Positions 1 to 8,678 of a DNA stretch of 64,000 nt are shown here, one piece after another. The notes below the pieces were generated by a model that was not told the DNA's origin, ran no database searches, and saw only the letters and a list, made by a program, of their open reading frames with translations. Each line of letters opens with the position of its first letter. The stretch's first letter is position 1. This DNA is from Nostoc sp. 'Peltigera membranacea cyanobiont' N6. Its GTDB lineage: Bacteria > Cyanobacteriota > Cyanobacteriia > Cyanobacteriales > Nostocaceae. Made by a program: the position numbers and the translations under genes. The stretch lies in contig NZ_CP026681.1 in assembly GCF_002949735.1 (NCBI RefSeq), positions 6,510,501 to 6,574,500 on the forward strand. Direction: 5' to 3'.

Positions 1-183
1 CAATATTGTGGTTTATTGCTTCACGCAGGTATTGGTTCTGTAAGCCAGTTGGCACAGACACCTACTCACAGATTGCACCAACAAATTATGCGCTTGCAAG
101 TAGCAACAATGCAGCGACGAGATTTGTGCCCAGCAATCGAGCTAGTACAACAATGGAGTCAACAAGCGCAAGCAATTAGGTGA
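1..183 (+). CDS. C-terminal fragment of an unrecognised protein (5' truncated by the window)
   Basis: Frame 1 is open from base 1 to a TGA at 181-183 and gives 60 residues, the C-terminal end of a gene that begins before the window. The peptide is rich in Leu, Gln and Ala. It contains a stretch GIGSVSQLAQTPTHRL that resembles a helix-hairpin-helix turn of the DUF4332 kind, followed by a helical tail. That assignment is only an impression and no catalytic motif is visible. A heptameric repeat follows the stop codon directly, and the next gene lies on the opposite strand and converges on this one. Confidence 0.5.
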   Translation, partial: QYCGLLLHAGIGSVSQLAQTPTHRLHQQIMRLQVATMQRRDLCPAIELVQQWSQQAQAIR

Positions 184-221
184 TTGGGGATTGGGGATTG
201 GGGATTGGGGATTGGGGAAAC
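181..221. repeat. Heptameric short tandem repeat (GGGGATT type)
   Basis: About five tandem copies of the 7-mer TTGGGGA follow the stop of the first gene. Heptameric repeats of this kind are widespread between genes in Nostoc-type genomes. It separates two convergent genes. Confidence 0.85.
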
Positions 222-252
222 TACCCAGTACCCAGTATCTAGTAAGCAGTCC

Positions 253-867
253 CTAATCCTTAACTAAAACACCATTGAGGAAGATATCAGCGAGTCCTTC
301 GGCCATTTCTTGCATTTGTTGGGGGGAAGCGTCAGGTTCCATGATGGTGTTGTTAGAAAAACCTGCGATCGCAAACATTCCCAAAAAAACTTTAGCTACC
401 AGCTTGGCATTCCCTTGGCGATAGATGCCTTTATCCATCGCTGTTTGAAAGAATGCTTCGCCGACATCCGTCATTTTGGTAATGACTTCTAATTGAATGC
501 GATCGCGCAAGTCGGGGTGAAACTGCACCTCCATAAAACAAACGCGCATCAAATCGGCATTTTTTTGAAAGTTCCACATCCGGCGACGCATCACTTGAGC
601 TACGGCTTTATAACTGCCCATTTCACTTAATTCTGTCAGCAAATCTGTCAGAATCTCTACCCAGCCACTTGTGGCTACTTCTACTAAAATTGCTTTTTTA
701 TTGGGAAAATGACGAAATAATGTGCCTTCAGCTACACCTGCCGCCTGCGCTAAATCACGGGTGGTAGTACCATCAAATCCTTGAGAGGCAAACAACCGTT
801 GTGCAGCCTGTAAAATCCGGGTGCGCGTCTGAGCCTCTGAGGGTGGGGAAGAATTAAAAACTCGCAT
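253..867 (-). CDS. TetR/AcrR-family transcriptional regulator
   Basis: A 204-residue protein with a TetR-type helix-turn-helix at about residues 15-60: the segment TTTRDLAQAAGVAEGTLFRH is the classic recognition-helix pattern (xGVAxGTLFxHFxxK). The remaining all-helical part is the usual ligand-binding and dimerisation domain, and the total length is normal for the family. The ligand cannot be read from sequence. It is divergent from the M16 peptidase pair starting at 1017, with about 150 bp between the starts, so it may control those genes or itself; that is inference from position only. The ATG at 865-867 is the only good start. Confidence 0.9.
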   Translation of the reverse strand: MRVFNSSPPSEAQTRTRILQAAQRLFASQGFDGTTTRDLAQAAGVAEGTLFRHFPNKKAILVEVATSGWVEILTDLLTELSEMGSYKAVAQVMRRRMWNFQKNADLMRVCFMEVQFHPDLRDRIQLEVITKMTDVGEAFFQTAMDKGIYRQGNAKLVAKVFLGMFAIAGFSNNTIMEPDASPQQMQEMAEGLADIFLNGVLVKD

Positions 868-1016
868 AAAAGTTATGGTGATATTTGCGGAACACGATTT
901 GTAGCATTATTGTCTAACGTCAAGTAAAAAAGCTCAACAAGCTTAATACAACATTAAGGTCTTTTTGCTCAGTATCCTGTTTCTCAGGTAGTGTAACTTT
1001 ATCCTAATTTTTGCTT

Positions 1017-2615
1017 ATGAACCAGATCGGTCGGTCAATTTTGGATTTATTACGGCGGTTGTTTGTCACTTTGTTGGCTTTGCTCGTCTTCTGGTGGGGA
1101 TTACTACCAGAAATTGCTCTAGCTCAAACTCAAACAGCACCTCCTCAAGAAACCAAAACTCAAACTCCACCAGTTCAAAGTTCGATCCAACCTTATCTGG
1201 ATCGAGTCATTAAACAGTTAACGGAGTTTCGTCTTGACAATGGTCTAAAATTCATTGTCTTGGAACGACATCAAGCGCCTGTAGTTTCTTTTCTTACCTA
1301 CGCAAATGTCGGTGGTGTGGATGAGTCAGATGGGAAAACAGGTATAGCTCACTTTCTGGAACATTTGGCGTTCAAAGGTACAACGCGCATTGGCACACAA
1401 GACTACAAAGCAGAAAAACCACTGCTAGAGAAATTGCAGCAGTTAGATACTCAAATTAAAACAGCAAAAGCCGATGGCAAAAAAGACGAAGTTACTCGGT
1501 TAGAAGCTGAGTTTAAGCAAGTAGAATCACAAGCCGGTAAGCTTGTCAAGCAAAACGAATTGGGGCAAATTGTCGAACAAGCGGGAGGTGTAGGTTTAAA
1601 TGCCAATACTTCAACCGAAGCTACTCGTTATTTTTATAGCTTTCCTGCCAACAAGCTGGAACTGTGGATGTCGCTGGAGTCGGAACGGTTTCTCGATCCG
1701 GTAATTCGTCGTGAGTTTTATAAAGAGAAAGATGTCATTTTAGAAGAACGACGGCTGCGGGTAGAGAATTCACCGATTGGACAAATGGTGGAAAAGTTTA
1801 TCGCTACTGCTTATAAAGTCCATCCTTACAAGCGTCCGGTAATTGGTTATGACCAAGATATCCGCAATCTGACACCAGATGATGTCCAAAATTTCTTTGA
1901 TACTCACTATGTACCAAGTAATTTAGCGATCGCAATTGTCGGAGATGTTAACCCGACTCAGGTGAAAAAACTCGCGCAAACTTATTTTGGCCGCTATAAA
2001 GCAAAAACGAAAGCTGTTGAACAAATCCCAGTGGAACCGCCACAAAAACAAACACGGGAAGTTACTGTACAACTACCTTCTCAACCTTGGTATTTAGAAG
2101 GTTATCATCGTCCGGCAATTACTCATCCAGATAATGCAGTCTATGAAATCATTGGCAGTTTATTAAGTGATGGGCGCACGTCGCGGCTATATAAGTCTTT
2201 GGTAGAAAAGCAGCGTTTGGCGTTAAATGCTCAAGGTTACAGTGGATTTCCTGGAGATAAATATCCAAACTTGATCTTTTTCTATGCTCTCACGGCTCCT
2301 GGTCATACAGTTGATGAAGTGGCGGTGGCTTTGCGCCAAGAGATTGACAAATTAAAAACTGAGCCTGTAGCGGCGGTTGATTTGGAACGGGTGAAAACTC
2401 AAGCACGGGCGGGTTTGTTACGTACCCTCGATTCAAATATGGGGATGGCTCAACAATTGTTGGAATATGAAGTGAAAACTGGCTCTTGGCGGAATTTGTT
2501 TAAGCAGTTGGATGATATTTCGGCGGTGACGACGGCTGATATTGCGCGAGTGGCGAAGGAGACTTTTACACCGGGGAATCGCACAATTGGGAAGTTGTTG
2601 TCAAAGGAAGGATAA
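1017..2615 (+). CDS. M16-family zinc metallopeptidase (active member of a pair)
   Basis: A 532-residue pitrilysin/processing-peptidase-like protein. The inverted zinc motif HFLEH lies at about residues 112-116, and the downstream Glu lies in NTSTEATRYFYSF near residue 201. Between them is a charged, probably coiled-coil insertion (about residues 125-185) not found in the shortest M16 proteins. A hydrophobic N-terminal segment ending in an Ala-rich cleavage-like site (IALAQ) suggests export or membrane anchoring. I chose ATG 1017 over the TTG at 1011. The next gene, 45 bp downstream, is a second M16 protein without the zinc motif. In known two-chain M16 enzymes one subunit is catalytic and the other helps bind substrate, so the pair probably works as a heterodimer. 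Confidence 0.9.
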   Translation: MNQIGRSILDLLRRLFVTLLALLVFWWGLLPEIALAQTQTAPPQETKTQTPPVQSSIQPYLDRVIKQLTEFRLDNGLKFIVLERHQAPVVSFLTYANVGGVDESDGKTGIAHFLEHLAFKGTTRIGTQDYKAEKPLLEKLQQLDTQIKTAKADGKKDEVTRLEAEFKQVESQAGKLVKQNELGQIVEQAGGVGLNANTSTEATRYFYSFPANKLELWMSLESERFLDPVIRREFYKEKDVILEERRLRVENSPIGQMVEKFIATAYKVHPYKRPVIGYDQDIRNLTPDDVQNFFDTHYVPSNLAIAIVGDVNPTQVKKLAQTYFGRYKAKTKAVEQIPVEPPQKQTREVTVQLPSQPWYLEGYHRPAITHPDNAVYEIIGSLLSDGRTSRLYKSLVEKQRLALNAQGYSGFPGDKYPNLIFFYALTAPGHTVDEVAVALRQEIDKLKTEPVAAVDLERVKTQARAGLLRTLDSNMGMAQQLLEYEVKTGSWRNLFKQLDDISAVTTADIARVAKETFTPGNRTIGKLLSKEG

Positions 2616-2660
2616 GAGGAACGAACCGCAGAGACGCTGAGGGCGCAGAGGTAGAGAGAT
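2616..2660. repeat. Dispersed 'CGCAGAG' intergenic repeat
   Basis: The short spacer between the two M16 genes contains the motif ACCGCAGAGACGCTGAGGGC followed by GCAGAGG, a phrase that recurs between genes in Nostoc-type genomes. Here it sits inside an apparent operon and just upstream of the second gene's start. Confidence 0.55.
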
Positions 2661-4178
2661 ATGAAGAGGTACAAGATGAAGGGTAAAAGGCGGATGGTGT
2701 TGAAAATCAAGAATGGGAAGGGGTTAATTTATGCTTTGGTTGCTGTTTTTGCGTGTTTGCTTTTAAGTTGTAATTTTTCTCTGGCGGCTACGGCTGAGGC
2801 GAAGCATTATACTGAGTTGCAGCTACCAGCGCTACCTGAGATTAAGATACCGAAATATGAGCGGTTTGTTCTCCAAAATGGCTTGGTTGTCTATTTGATG
2901 GAGGATCATGAATTGCCGTTGGTGAATGGTACGGCGTTTGTACGGACAGGTAATCGCTTGGAACCAATGGAGAAAGTTGGTTTAGCTGGTTTTACAGGCG
3001 GGGTAATGCGAACTGGGGGAACTAAGCAACATTCGGCTGATGAACTCAATGAGATGTTGGAACAACGAGCGGCATCTGTTGAAGCTAGTATTGGTGAAGG
3101 TTCTGGTGGTGCTAGCTTTGATGCATTGAGTGAAGATTTAGAAACGGTGTTTGGGCTATTTGCCGAGGTGCTGCGATCGCCAGTATTCGCTCAAGAAAAG
3201 CTAGACTTGGCGAAAACTCAAGCCAAAGGTGGCATTGCCCGTCGTAATGACAATCCAGATGGCATTGCTAGTCGAGAATTTAAGAAATTGATCTATGGGA
3301 AAGATAGTCCTTATGCTCGCACCATAGAGTATGCAACGGTGGATAAAGTTGAGCGTGAGGATTTGGTCAACTTTTATCAGCAATATTTCCACCCCAATAA
3401 TATAATTTTGGGGATTGTGGGAGATTTTGACTCTAAGAAAATGCGATCGCTGATTCAAGCTAAGTTTGGCGATTGGAACCGCAACCCAGGTATTGCAAAA
3501 CCGAAATTACCATCGGTTTCGCCAGCTAATACAGGTGGGGTGTTTTTTGTCAATCAGCCACAACTAACCCAAAGTAGCGTGCTTATCGGCCATTTAGGCG
3601 GACGGTTTGACAGTCCCGATTATGCCGCGCTGGATGTATTGAATGGAGTGTTAAATGGATTTGGTGGACGCTTATTTAATGAAGTGCGATCGCGCCAAGG
3701 TTTAGCTTACTCTGTATATGGCCAGTGGAGTCCCCGCTACGATTATCCTGGGATGTTTATCGCTGGTGGACAAACGCGATCGGATGCTACTGTGCAGTTT
3801 GTCAAAGCCTTACAAACTGAAATCAAGCGCATTCAAACTCAAAGAGTGCCAGCAAAAGAACTGGCTTTTGCGAAAGAATCTACACTCAACTCCTTTGTAT
3901 TCAACTTTCAAGATCCCAGCCAAACCTTATCAAGGTTGATGCGATACGAATATTACGGCTATCCGGCTGATTTTCTCTTTCGCTATCAAAAAGCCGTCGC
4001 CGCCACCACAGCAGCTGATGTGCAACGGGTAGCACGAGAATATCTCAAGCCCGAAAAAATTGTGACTCTAGTAGTCGGGAATCAAGCCGCCATTCAACCA
4101 CCATTGACGCAGCTAGCAGCAAAGGTGACACCAATCGATGTAACGATTCCTGGTTCGCCACCACAGGCGAAGAATTAA
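2661..4178 (+). CDS. M16-family peptidase homologue without zinc motif, probable lipoprotein
   Basis: A 505-residue M16 protein. At the place where its partner has HxxEH, this protein reads GLAGFTGG, so zinc ligation is lost. The C-terminal half keeps the substrate-binding region, with an Arg/Tyr pair in EVRSRQGLAYSVYG. The N-terminus has a positive patch, a hydrophobic stretch and LLLSC with Cys37, a plausible lipobox, so it may be anchored to a membrane. It follows the zinc-bearing M16 gene by 45 bp on the same strand and is very likely co-transcribed. Expected role (family knowledge): the non-catalytic half of a two-subunit protease acting outside the cytoplasm. Its substrate is unknown. 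Confidence 0.88.
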   Translation: MKRYKMKGKRRMVLKIKNGKGLIYALVAVFACLLLSCNFSLAATAEAKHYTELQLPALPEIKIPKYERFVLQNGLVVYLMEDHELPLVNGTAFVRTGNRLEPMEKVGLAGFTGGVMRTGGTKQHSADELNEMLEQRAASVEASIGEGSGGASFDALSEDLETVFGLFAEVLRSPVFAQEKLDLAKTQAKGGIARRNDNPDGIASREFKKLIYGKDSPYARTIEYATVDKVEREDLVNFYQQYFHPNNIILGIVGDFDSKKMRSLIQAKFGDWNRNPGIAKPKLPSVSPANTGGVFFVNQPQLTQSSVLIGHLGGRFDSPDYAALDVLNGVLNGFGGRLFNEVRSRQGLAYSVYGQWSPRYDYPGMFIAGGQTRSDATVQFVKALQTEIKRIQTQRVPAKELAFAKESTLNSFVFNFQDPSQTLSRLMRYEYYGYPADFLFRYQKAVAATTAADVQRVAREYLKPEKIVTLVVGNQAAIQPPLTQLAAKVTPIDVTIPGSPPQAKN

Positions 4179-4202
4179 TTATAAATTGCGATCGCAACCA
4201 AT

Positions 4203-4246
4203 TTGTAGAGACGCGATTTATCGCGTCTGATTTATCGCATCTCTAG
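4203..4246. repeat. Dispersed 'GTAGAGACGCGAT' repeat with hairpin potential
   Basis: GTAGAGACGCGAT is followed by TTATCGCGTCT and by a second, degenerate TTATCGCATCTCTA. GACGCGAT and ATCGCGTC form a short inverted repeat. This is one of the common intergenic repeats of Nostoc-type genomes and lies between the M16 operon and the terminator at 4327. Confidence 0.6.
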
Positions 4247-4326
4247 TCAAATCAAATAATTTGCTTCTTTATCGGGAAATGACTGAGGACAAATTGTAGT
4301 AACCAGTAGAAACTAAATCAGGAACC

Positions 4327-4356
4327 AAAACCTCTGGAATCCCCAGAGGTTTTTTC
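4327..4356 (+). terminator. Rho-independent terminator of the M16 pair
   Basis: A 9-bp perfect stem AACCTCTGG (4329-4337) and CCAGAGGTT (4343-4351) with a 5-nt loop is followed by TTTTTC. It lies about 150 bp past the second M16 gene and ahead of the Uma2 gene. Confidence 0.85.
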
Positions 4357-4445
4357 TTTAAGCAGTGATATAGCAGCAAAAATTGTCGCATCGCATTAAT
4401 CAACTAGAGTAAGCTAAATTCAGGTATAAGCTACTGGGAGTGGAG

Positions 4446-5090
4446 ATGATGTTGTTGGAATTAAAGCGCATCCATGTTCCACCAGGACAAAGAGTGTTAT
4501 TGCGAGATGTAACCTGGCAGGAATTAGAAACAATTCTAGAGGATTTAGGGGAACATCGTGCAGCACGGATTGCTTATGACAGGGGAATATTGGAGATTAT
4601 GGCACCACTGCCAGAACATGAAGACGACAAAGAAATTATTAGCGATTTAGTCAAAGCGCTTTTGGAAGAATTAGATATTGAGTTTAGATGTCTTGGTTCT
4701 ACGACTTTCAAAAATCAAGCAATGGCTCAAGGTATAGAACCCGATCAGTGTTTCTATATCAAAAATGAATCTAAGATTCGCGGCAAGAAGCGACTAGATT
4801 TAACAGTAGATCCTCCTCCAGATTTAGTTCTAGAAGTTGATATTACTTCTCGCACTCATCCTAATATTTATGAAGCTTTAAAAGTACCTGAACTTTGGCG
4901 TTTTAATAAAGGAAAGCTCCAAATTAATGTTCTGCAAGATGAGCATTATATAGAGTCTCAGCAAAGCCTAAATTTTCCTAGATTTAACCTACTTGAGGCG
5001 ATTCCCCAATATCTCAAGCAAAGTACAACAGCAGGCAGAAATTCAACGCTCAAAGCTTTTCGTCTTTGGATACAAACGCAGATAAAATAA
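4446..5090 (+). CDS. Uma2-family (DUF820) putative restriction-endonuclease-fold protein
   Basis: About 214 residues with the Uma2/DUF820 pattern: an N-terminal 'tWqeleti' region, the phrase RIAYDRGILEIMAP, then a core with PDLVLEVDITS and LKVPELWRF. The Asp in the first strand region, the Glu of LEVDI and nearby residues correspond to the PD-(D/E)XK-like active site of this fold. Cyanobacteria carry very many copies of this family and its cellular role is unsettled. Starts at GTG 4440, ATG 4446 and ATG 4449 are all in frame. GGGAG immediately upstream favours 4446 or 4449. It stands alone and is followed by a tandem repeat. Confidence 0.85.
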   Translation: MMLLELKRIHVPPGQRVLLRDVTWQELETILEDLGEHRAARIAYDRGILEIMAPLPEHEDDKEIISDLVKALLEELDIEFRCLGSTTFKNQAMAQGIEPDQCFYIKNESKIRGKKRLDLTVDPPPDLVLEVDITSRTHPNIYEALKVPELWRFNKGKLQINVLQDEHYIESQQSLNFPRFNLLEAIPQYLKQSTTAGRNSTLKAFRLWIQTQIK

Positions 5091-5120
5091 TTCGTAATTC
5101 GTAATTCGTAATTCGTAATT
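5091..5120. repeat. Heptameric tandem repeat (TTCGTAA)
   Basis: Four tandem copies of TTCGTAA directly follow the stop codon of the Uma2 gene. Confidence 0.85.
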
Positions 5121-5169
5121 AATTTTGGGTACTGAACCGTCTAATTTCAGTCCTGTTTTGGTAGGGAAC

Positions 5170-5202
5170 CAGGATGAACAGCGGCCAAAGCCGCTTATCC
5201 TG
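5170..5202 (-). terminator. REP-like hairpin downstream of rpmB
   Basis: An imperfect palindrome: outer arms CAGGAT/ATCCTG and inner arms AGCGGC/GCCGCT around a CAAA loop. It sits between the convergent Uma2 and rpmB genes. There is no clear T-run after it on the minus strand, so it may be a dispersed repeat that also acts as a 3' stabilising or terminating structure. Confidence 0.45.
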
Positions 5203-5241
5203 TATCCCGTACATAGTCTCAGGTTATGAAATCCAGACTAC

Positions 5242-5478
5242 TTAGTAATGATTGAGGTTAATACCAGCTTCTTTTGCCATTGCGTCTAACCCTTTAATTT
5301 CTAGGGTTTTAATTGCTTTAGTAGAAAGCTTTAATTTTACCCAGCGATTTCCGCCTGCCCACCAAATACGCTTGTTTTGCAGATTGGCGTGCTGAAGGCG
5401 TTTTGTACGGCGGTGGGAGTGGGAAACAGCAAAGGCATTATTTGCCTTCTTACCAGTTAGTTCACAGCGACGAGACAT
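5242..5478 (-). CDS. rpmB: 50S ribosomal protein L28
   Basis: A 78-residue basic protein beginning MSRRCELTGKKANNAFAVSH, the standard L28 N-terminus (xCxxTGKxxxxGxxVSHSxxRTKR). The length is normal for bacteria. It is a structural component of the large ribosomal subunit. It lies 173 bp downstream of htpG on the same strand. Confidence 0.97.
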   Translation of the reverse strand: MSRRCELTGKKANNAFAVSHSHRRTKRLQHANLQNKRIWWAGGNRWVKLKLSTKAIKTLEIKGLDAMAKEAGINLNHY

Positions 5479-5582
5479 AGCAACTATCTCCAGATTGTTA
5501 TTTTAATACAGCCTTTCCATTCTATGTCTTAGACAACAGAAGTGGAGAGAGGAGATGGGGATGAGGGGGATGAGGGGGAATT

Positions 5583-5650
5583 ATTTAACAAGTTTCTTAG
5601 CAATTCCCAATTCCCCATTCCCCATTCCCCATTCCCCCTTCCCCCTTCCC
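5583..5650. repeat. Heptameric tandem repeat (ATTCCCC/TTCCCCC type)
   Basis: Tandem degenerate 7-mers ATTCCCC then TTCCCCC run up to the last codon of htpG. The strand bias (pyrimidine-rich on plus) is complete, as in other Nostoc-type short tandem repeats. Confidence 0.8.
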
Positions 5651-5651
5651 C

Positions 5652-7640
5652 CTATTTACTAGCTTGTTCCGTCAGCTTGGTGAGTACCTCATTCGATCGC
5701 TCTACGAAGGATTTCATTCCCTCAGCGTCAAAGCCTTTCTGAGACATCAGCGCTAAATCGTAGACGTGTTGGCAAATCAAGTTCACTAACTGATCGGTAG
5801 ACGATTGACCGTCACCTTGGATAATACTACCTTGGTTCAGATTTGCCAGATTTTGAATTAACGGATGAGCAGTATTCACTAGCAAAATGTGATCTTCGGG
5901 AAACTCTGCTGTCCCCTGCTGCATCATGGCGTTCATTTCTCGCATGCGGCGAAGAATCTCTGGTAAAAGCACGATCGCAGGTGGTGTACCTTGAGGATCG
6001 TCTGATTTCAATGCTTCGGTACGGATGTTGAGTTTGGGTTTGTTGAGCGATTTCTCAAATAACTCTTTAATCGTCTCACTGCGGGTTTTGTTCGTGTTAG
6101 GATCGACAATTTCCTTATCTTTATCTTGTTCCAGCAGAGTATTATCTAAATCTGAGTCTACCCGCGTAAACTTGACATCCTGATATTCCCGCTCTAGGAA
6201 GTTGATAAAGTGGGTGTCGATGAAGGAGTCCATAAATAGGACTTCCAAGCCTTGATTTTTGTGCAGTTCTATGTAAGTAGATTGAGTTGTTTCATCTGTG
6301 CTGTAGAAAACCCGGTTTTCGTTGCGTTCTTTGTTGCGTTCTAAATACTCTTTCAGTGTGGTGTAAGGAGCTATGGGTGTTGAGTTCTCAGCACTGGGTG
6401 AAGGAGTCACATCTTGCCAAGCATCCCCGTCTGAAGATTGGACTTCAACCACCGGAGTTTCAGCCGCAACTTTTTCTGTCAGCTTGGCGGTGGTGCGGAA
6501 GACGATGATATCTTCGATTTGTTTTTTGAATTTATCGTCGTTGAGAACGCCGAATTTGACAAAAGTCCCAAGATCCTTCCAAGCACTGATGTATTGTTCG
6601 CGGTTGTCGCGGAAAAGTTCTTTGAGGCGATCGCCTACTTTTTTGGCAATGTAGTCACCAATTCGCTTCACAGTGCGATCGCCTTGCAAGGCACTCCGCG
6701 ATACGTTGAGCGGAATATCGCTACTATCAATCACACCCCGCATCGGCATCAAAAATTGCGGGATAATTTCTTCACAGTTGTCGCTAACAAAAACTTGATT
6801 GCAAAATAGCTTGATTTGCCCTTTGGTAACATCTACATCCGGCCTCATTTTGGGGAAATACAAAATCCCGTTGATGATAAAGGGATAGTCAGTATTTAAA
6901 TGTACCCATAACAGAGGTTCTTCCTGAAAAGGATACAGATAGCGGTAAAACTCTAAATAATCTTCTTGACTGAGATTACTCGGAGACTCTCGCCACGGTG
7001 CTTTTTGCTTATTTAATACCTCACCTTCTAGTTTTATCGGTACTGGCAAGAAGTCGCAGTAAGTCTTGACAAGATTCTTAATCCGTGCTGACTCTAGAAA
7101 TTCCTCCTCTTCTCCTTGGAGGCTGAGAGTAATAGTAGTACCGCGAGTTGTTCGGGACGAATCTTCTAGGGTGAAAGCTGGGGAACCATCGCAACTCCAG
7201 TGAACTGCCTGCGCTCCTTCTTGGTAGGATAGAGTATCAATTTCTACCTTTTGCGCCACCATGAAGGAAGAGTAGAAACCAAGACCGAAGTGGCCAATTA
7301 TGGCTTGATCTGATTTGCCTTCATATTTATGAATAAATTCTTCAGCACTGGAGAAGGCAACCTGATTGATATATTTCTTAACTTCATCTGCCGTCATCCC
7401 GATACCGTTATCGGAGATGGATAGGGTTTTGTTATCTTTGTCAATGGCAAGTTCAATTTCCGGTTCGCCGATGTCTCCAGCGTAATCTCCGGCGCGGGAT
7501 ACCATTTTCAGCTTTTGGATGGCATCTACAGCGTTGGATACCAGTTCCCGCAAGAAGATTTGGTGATCTGAGTAGAGCGACTTCTTAATGATCGGGAAAA
7601 TATTATCAGTATGAATACTGATAGTGCCTTGTTCTAGCAT
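5652..7640 (-). CDS. htpG: HSP90-family molecular chaperone HtpG
   Basis: A 662-residue protein of normal HtpG length. The N-terminal GHKL ATPase domain shows the HSP90 signatures: LRELVSNAVDAIQKLK (E and N for ATP and Mg), SDNGIGMTADEV and GHFGLGFYSSFMVA. The middle domain (about 230-430) and the C-terminal dimerisation domain follow. It acts as an ATP-dependent chaperone in the cytoplasm; in cyanobacteria it is linked to heat and light stress and to phycobilisome assembly. The ATG at 7640 fits the start MLEQGTISIHTDNI. rpmB follows on the same strand. Confidence 0.97.
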   Translation of the reverse strand: MLEQGTISIHTDNIFPIIKKSLYSDHQIFLRELVSNAVDAIQKLKMVSRAGDYAGDIGEPEIELAIDKDNKTLSISDNGIGMTADEVKKYINQVAFSSAEEFIHKYEGKSDQAIIGHFGLGFYSSFMVAQKVEIDTLSYQEGAQAVHWSCDGSPAFTLEDSSRTTRGTTITLSLQGEEEEFLESARIKNLVKTYCDFLPVPIKLEGEVLNKQKAPWRESPSNLSQEDYLEFYRYLYPFQEEPLLWVHLNTDYPFIINGILYFPKMRPDVDVTKGQIKLFCNQVFVSDNCEEIIPQFLMPMRGVIDSSDIPLNVSRSALQGDRTVKRIGDYIAKKVGDRLKELFRDNREQYISAWKDLGTFVKFGVLNDDKFKKQIEDIIVFRTTAKLTEKVAAETPVVEVQSSDGDAWQDVTPSPSAENSTPIAPYTTLKEYLERNKERNENRVFYSTDETTQSTYIELHKNQGLEVLFMDSFIDTHFINFLEREYQDVKFTRVDSDLDNTLLEQDKDKEIVDPNTNKTRSETIKELFEKSLNKPKLNIRTEALKSDDPQGTPPAIVLLPEILRRMREMNAMMQQGTAEFPEDHILLVNTAHPLIQNLANLNQGSIIQGDGQSSTDQLVNLICQHVYDLALMSQKGFDAEGMKSFVERSNEVLTKLTEQASK

Positions 7641-7768
7641 AATTGGTAATTTTCGATGTTAGTATCTGAAATGATGATAGCGGCTAATACAGCCTATCCC
7701 CCCGCTTTCCAGGATAAACCCGGAGAACACAGAAGGGGATGATACCAATTAGGATTTTAAAACCATAG

Positions 7769-7803
7769 CTTAGGCGATGTCTACGACGGGCTGCGCCTAC
7801 GCA
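7769..7803. repeat. Dispersed 'GCGATGTCTACGACGGGCTGCGCC' type repeat
   Basis: TAGGCGATGTCTACGACGGG followed by CTGCGCCTACGC has TAGGCG/CGCCTA as a hairpin. Degenerate relatives appear in this window near 15327 and near 24574, so it is a dispersed family. It lies in the 258-bp gap upstream of htpG, where I see no gene. Confidence 0.6.
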
Positions 7804-7898
7804 CCTTTTTTAAGCATTGTTTGCCCCCCATTCTCTGATTCGGATTTCCCTACTCCCGAATTTCAACGTAGGTTAATTAGCCTAGTTGAGACATTCGC

Positions 7899-8537
7899 CT
7901 AAATATTGTTAGTTTTTTCCAACACCAAAAAATAGTGATACGGGTAAGTAGGATCGATAAATTCTTGCTTCACAGTTAACCCAGCATTAGCAACAGAGTT
8001 TAAAATCCGCTCTTTGGGATATCCTTTCAAACCCATTTCCCAGTAATGCTCGTCACATACTGGCGTTGTACTCCAGAATTTGGGCACATTGAATAATAAA
8101 TGCCTTGGTCTACCTGAGAAAGAGGTTTTGATCTGAAATGACAAGTATTGAGTGCAATAAGGAATCGAAATCACCAAAAATTTCTTTGTTGCTTGTGCGA
8201 GTTTTTTCAGTGCTTCTTCTGACTGGACGTAAGGAAAGTGTTCCAGCACTTGAAACAGGACGATCGCATCAAATTTCTCTTTCGGTAATGTAAAATCTGT
8301 AGTCAAATCCAAAATTATTTCTGGCTTGAGGTTGGGATCGACATCAGCAGTAGTGACATTGTATCCATTGTTCTTCAAGATGTCTGTTAACAGAGAATTA
8401 AAAATCCCAATTTCCAGAACATTTTTTACCTGATTACCCAGCGAAAAAATTAGACGCAGCTGGTGGTGATAACTGATGAGCCGATTTTTTGATAAATATT
8501 CCGAATTTCTAATATCTAACGAAGTGATAAGTTGCAT
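7899..8537 (-). CDS. Class I SAM-dependent methyltransferase
   Basis: About 212 residues. The SAM-binding start is VKNVLEIGIFNS (a degenerate ExGxG motif I), then an acidic residue ends strand 2 (TADVDPN). FDAIVLFQVLEHF is the motif-IV-like strand typical of Methyltransf_11/23 proteins. The substrate is unknown. The C-terminal region (PYCTQYLSFQIKTSFSGR onward) resembles methyltransferases associated with polysaccharide or sugar clusters, but no such genes are adjacent. I prefer ATG 8537 to the TTG at 8543. It is divergent from the AAA ATPase gene at 8679. Confidence 0.8.
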   Translation of the reverse strand: MQLITSLDIRNSEYLSKNRLISYHHQLRLIFSLGNQVKNVLEIGIFNSLLTDILKNNGYNVTTADVDPNLKPEIILDLTTDFTLPKEKFDAIVLFQVLEHFPYVQSEEALKKLAQATKKFLVISIPYCTQYLSFQIKTSFSGRPRHLLFNVPKFWSTTPVCDEHYWEMGLKGYPKERILNSVANAGLTVKQEFIDPTYPYHYFLVLEKTNNI

Positions 8538-8678
8538 AAACAATGCCTACCTAATCTGATGGACTGACAAATATAGTGGGTATACAACTACAGGATTCCC
8601 CGAAAAACAGCGAAAATAACAGCACCTTATTCTCTATAATCTCCATTATTATGAACAACATTGCAATATTTTTTACCT

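Noticed and set aside
6287..6809. Several plus-strand frames inside htpG
   Set aside because: They are shadows of htpG and have no protein-like features.
8661..8678. TTG start for the AAA ATPase
   Set aside because: ATG 8679 is a better start; the six added residues are not typical.
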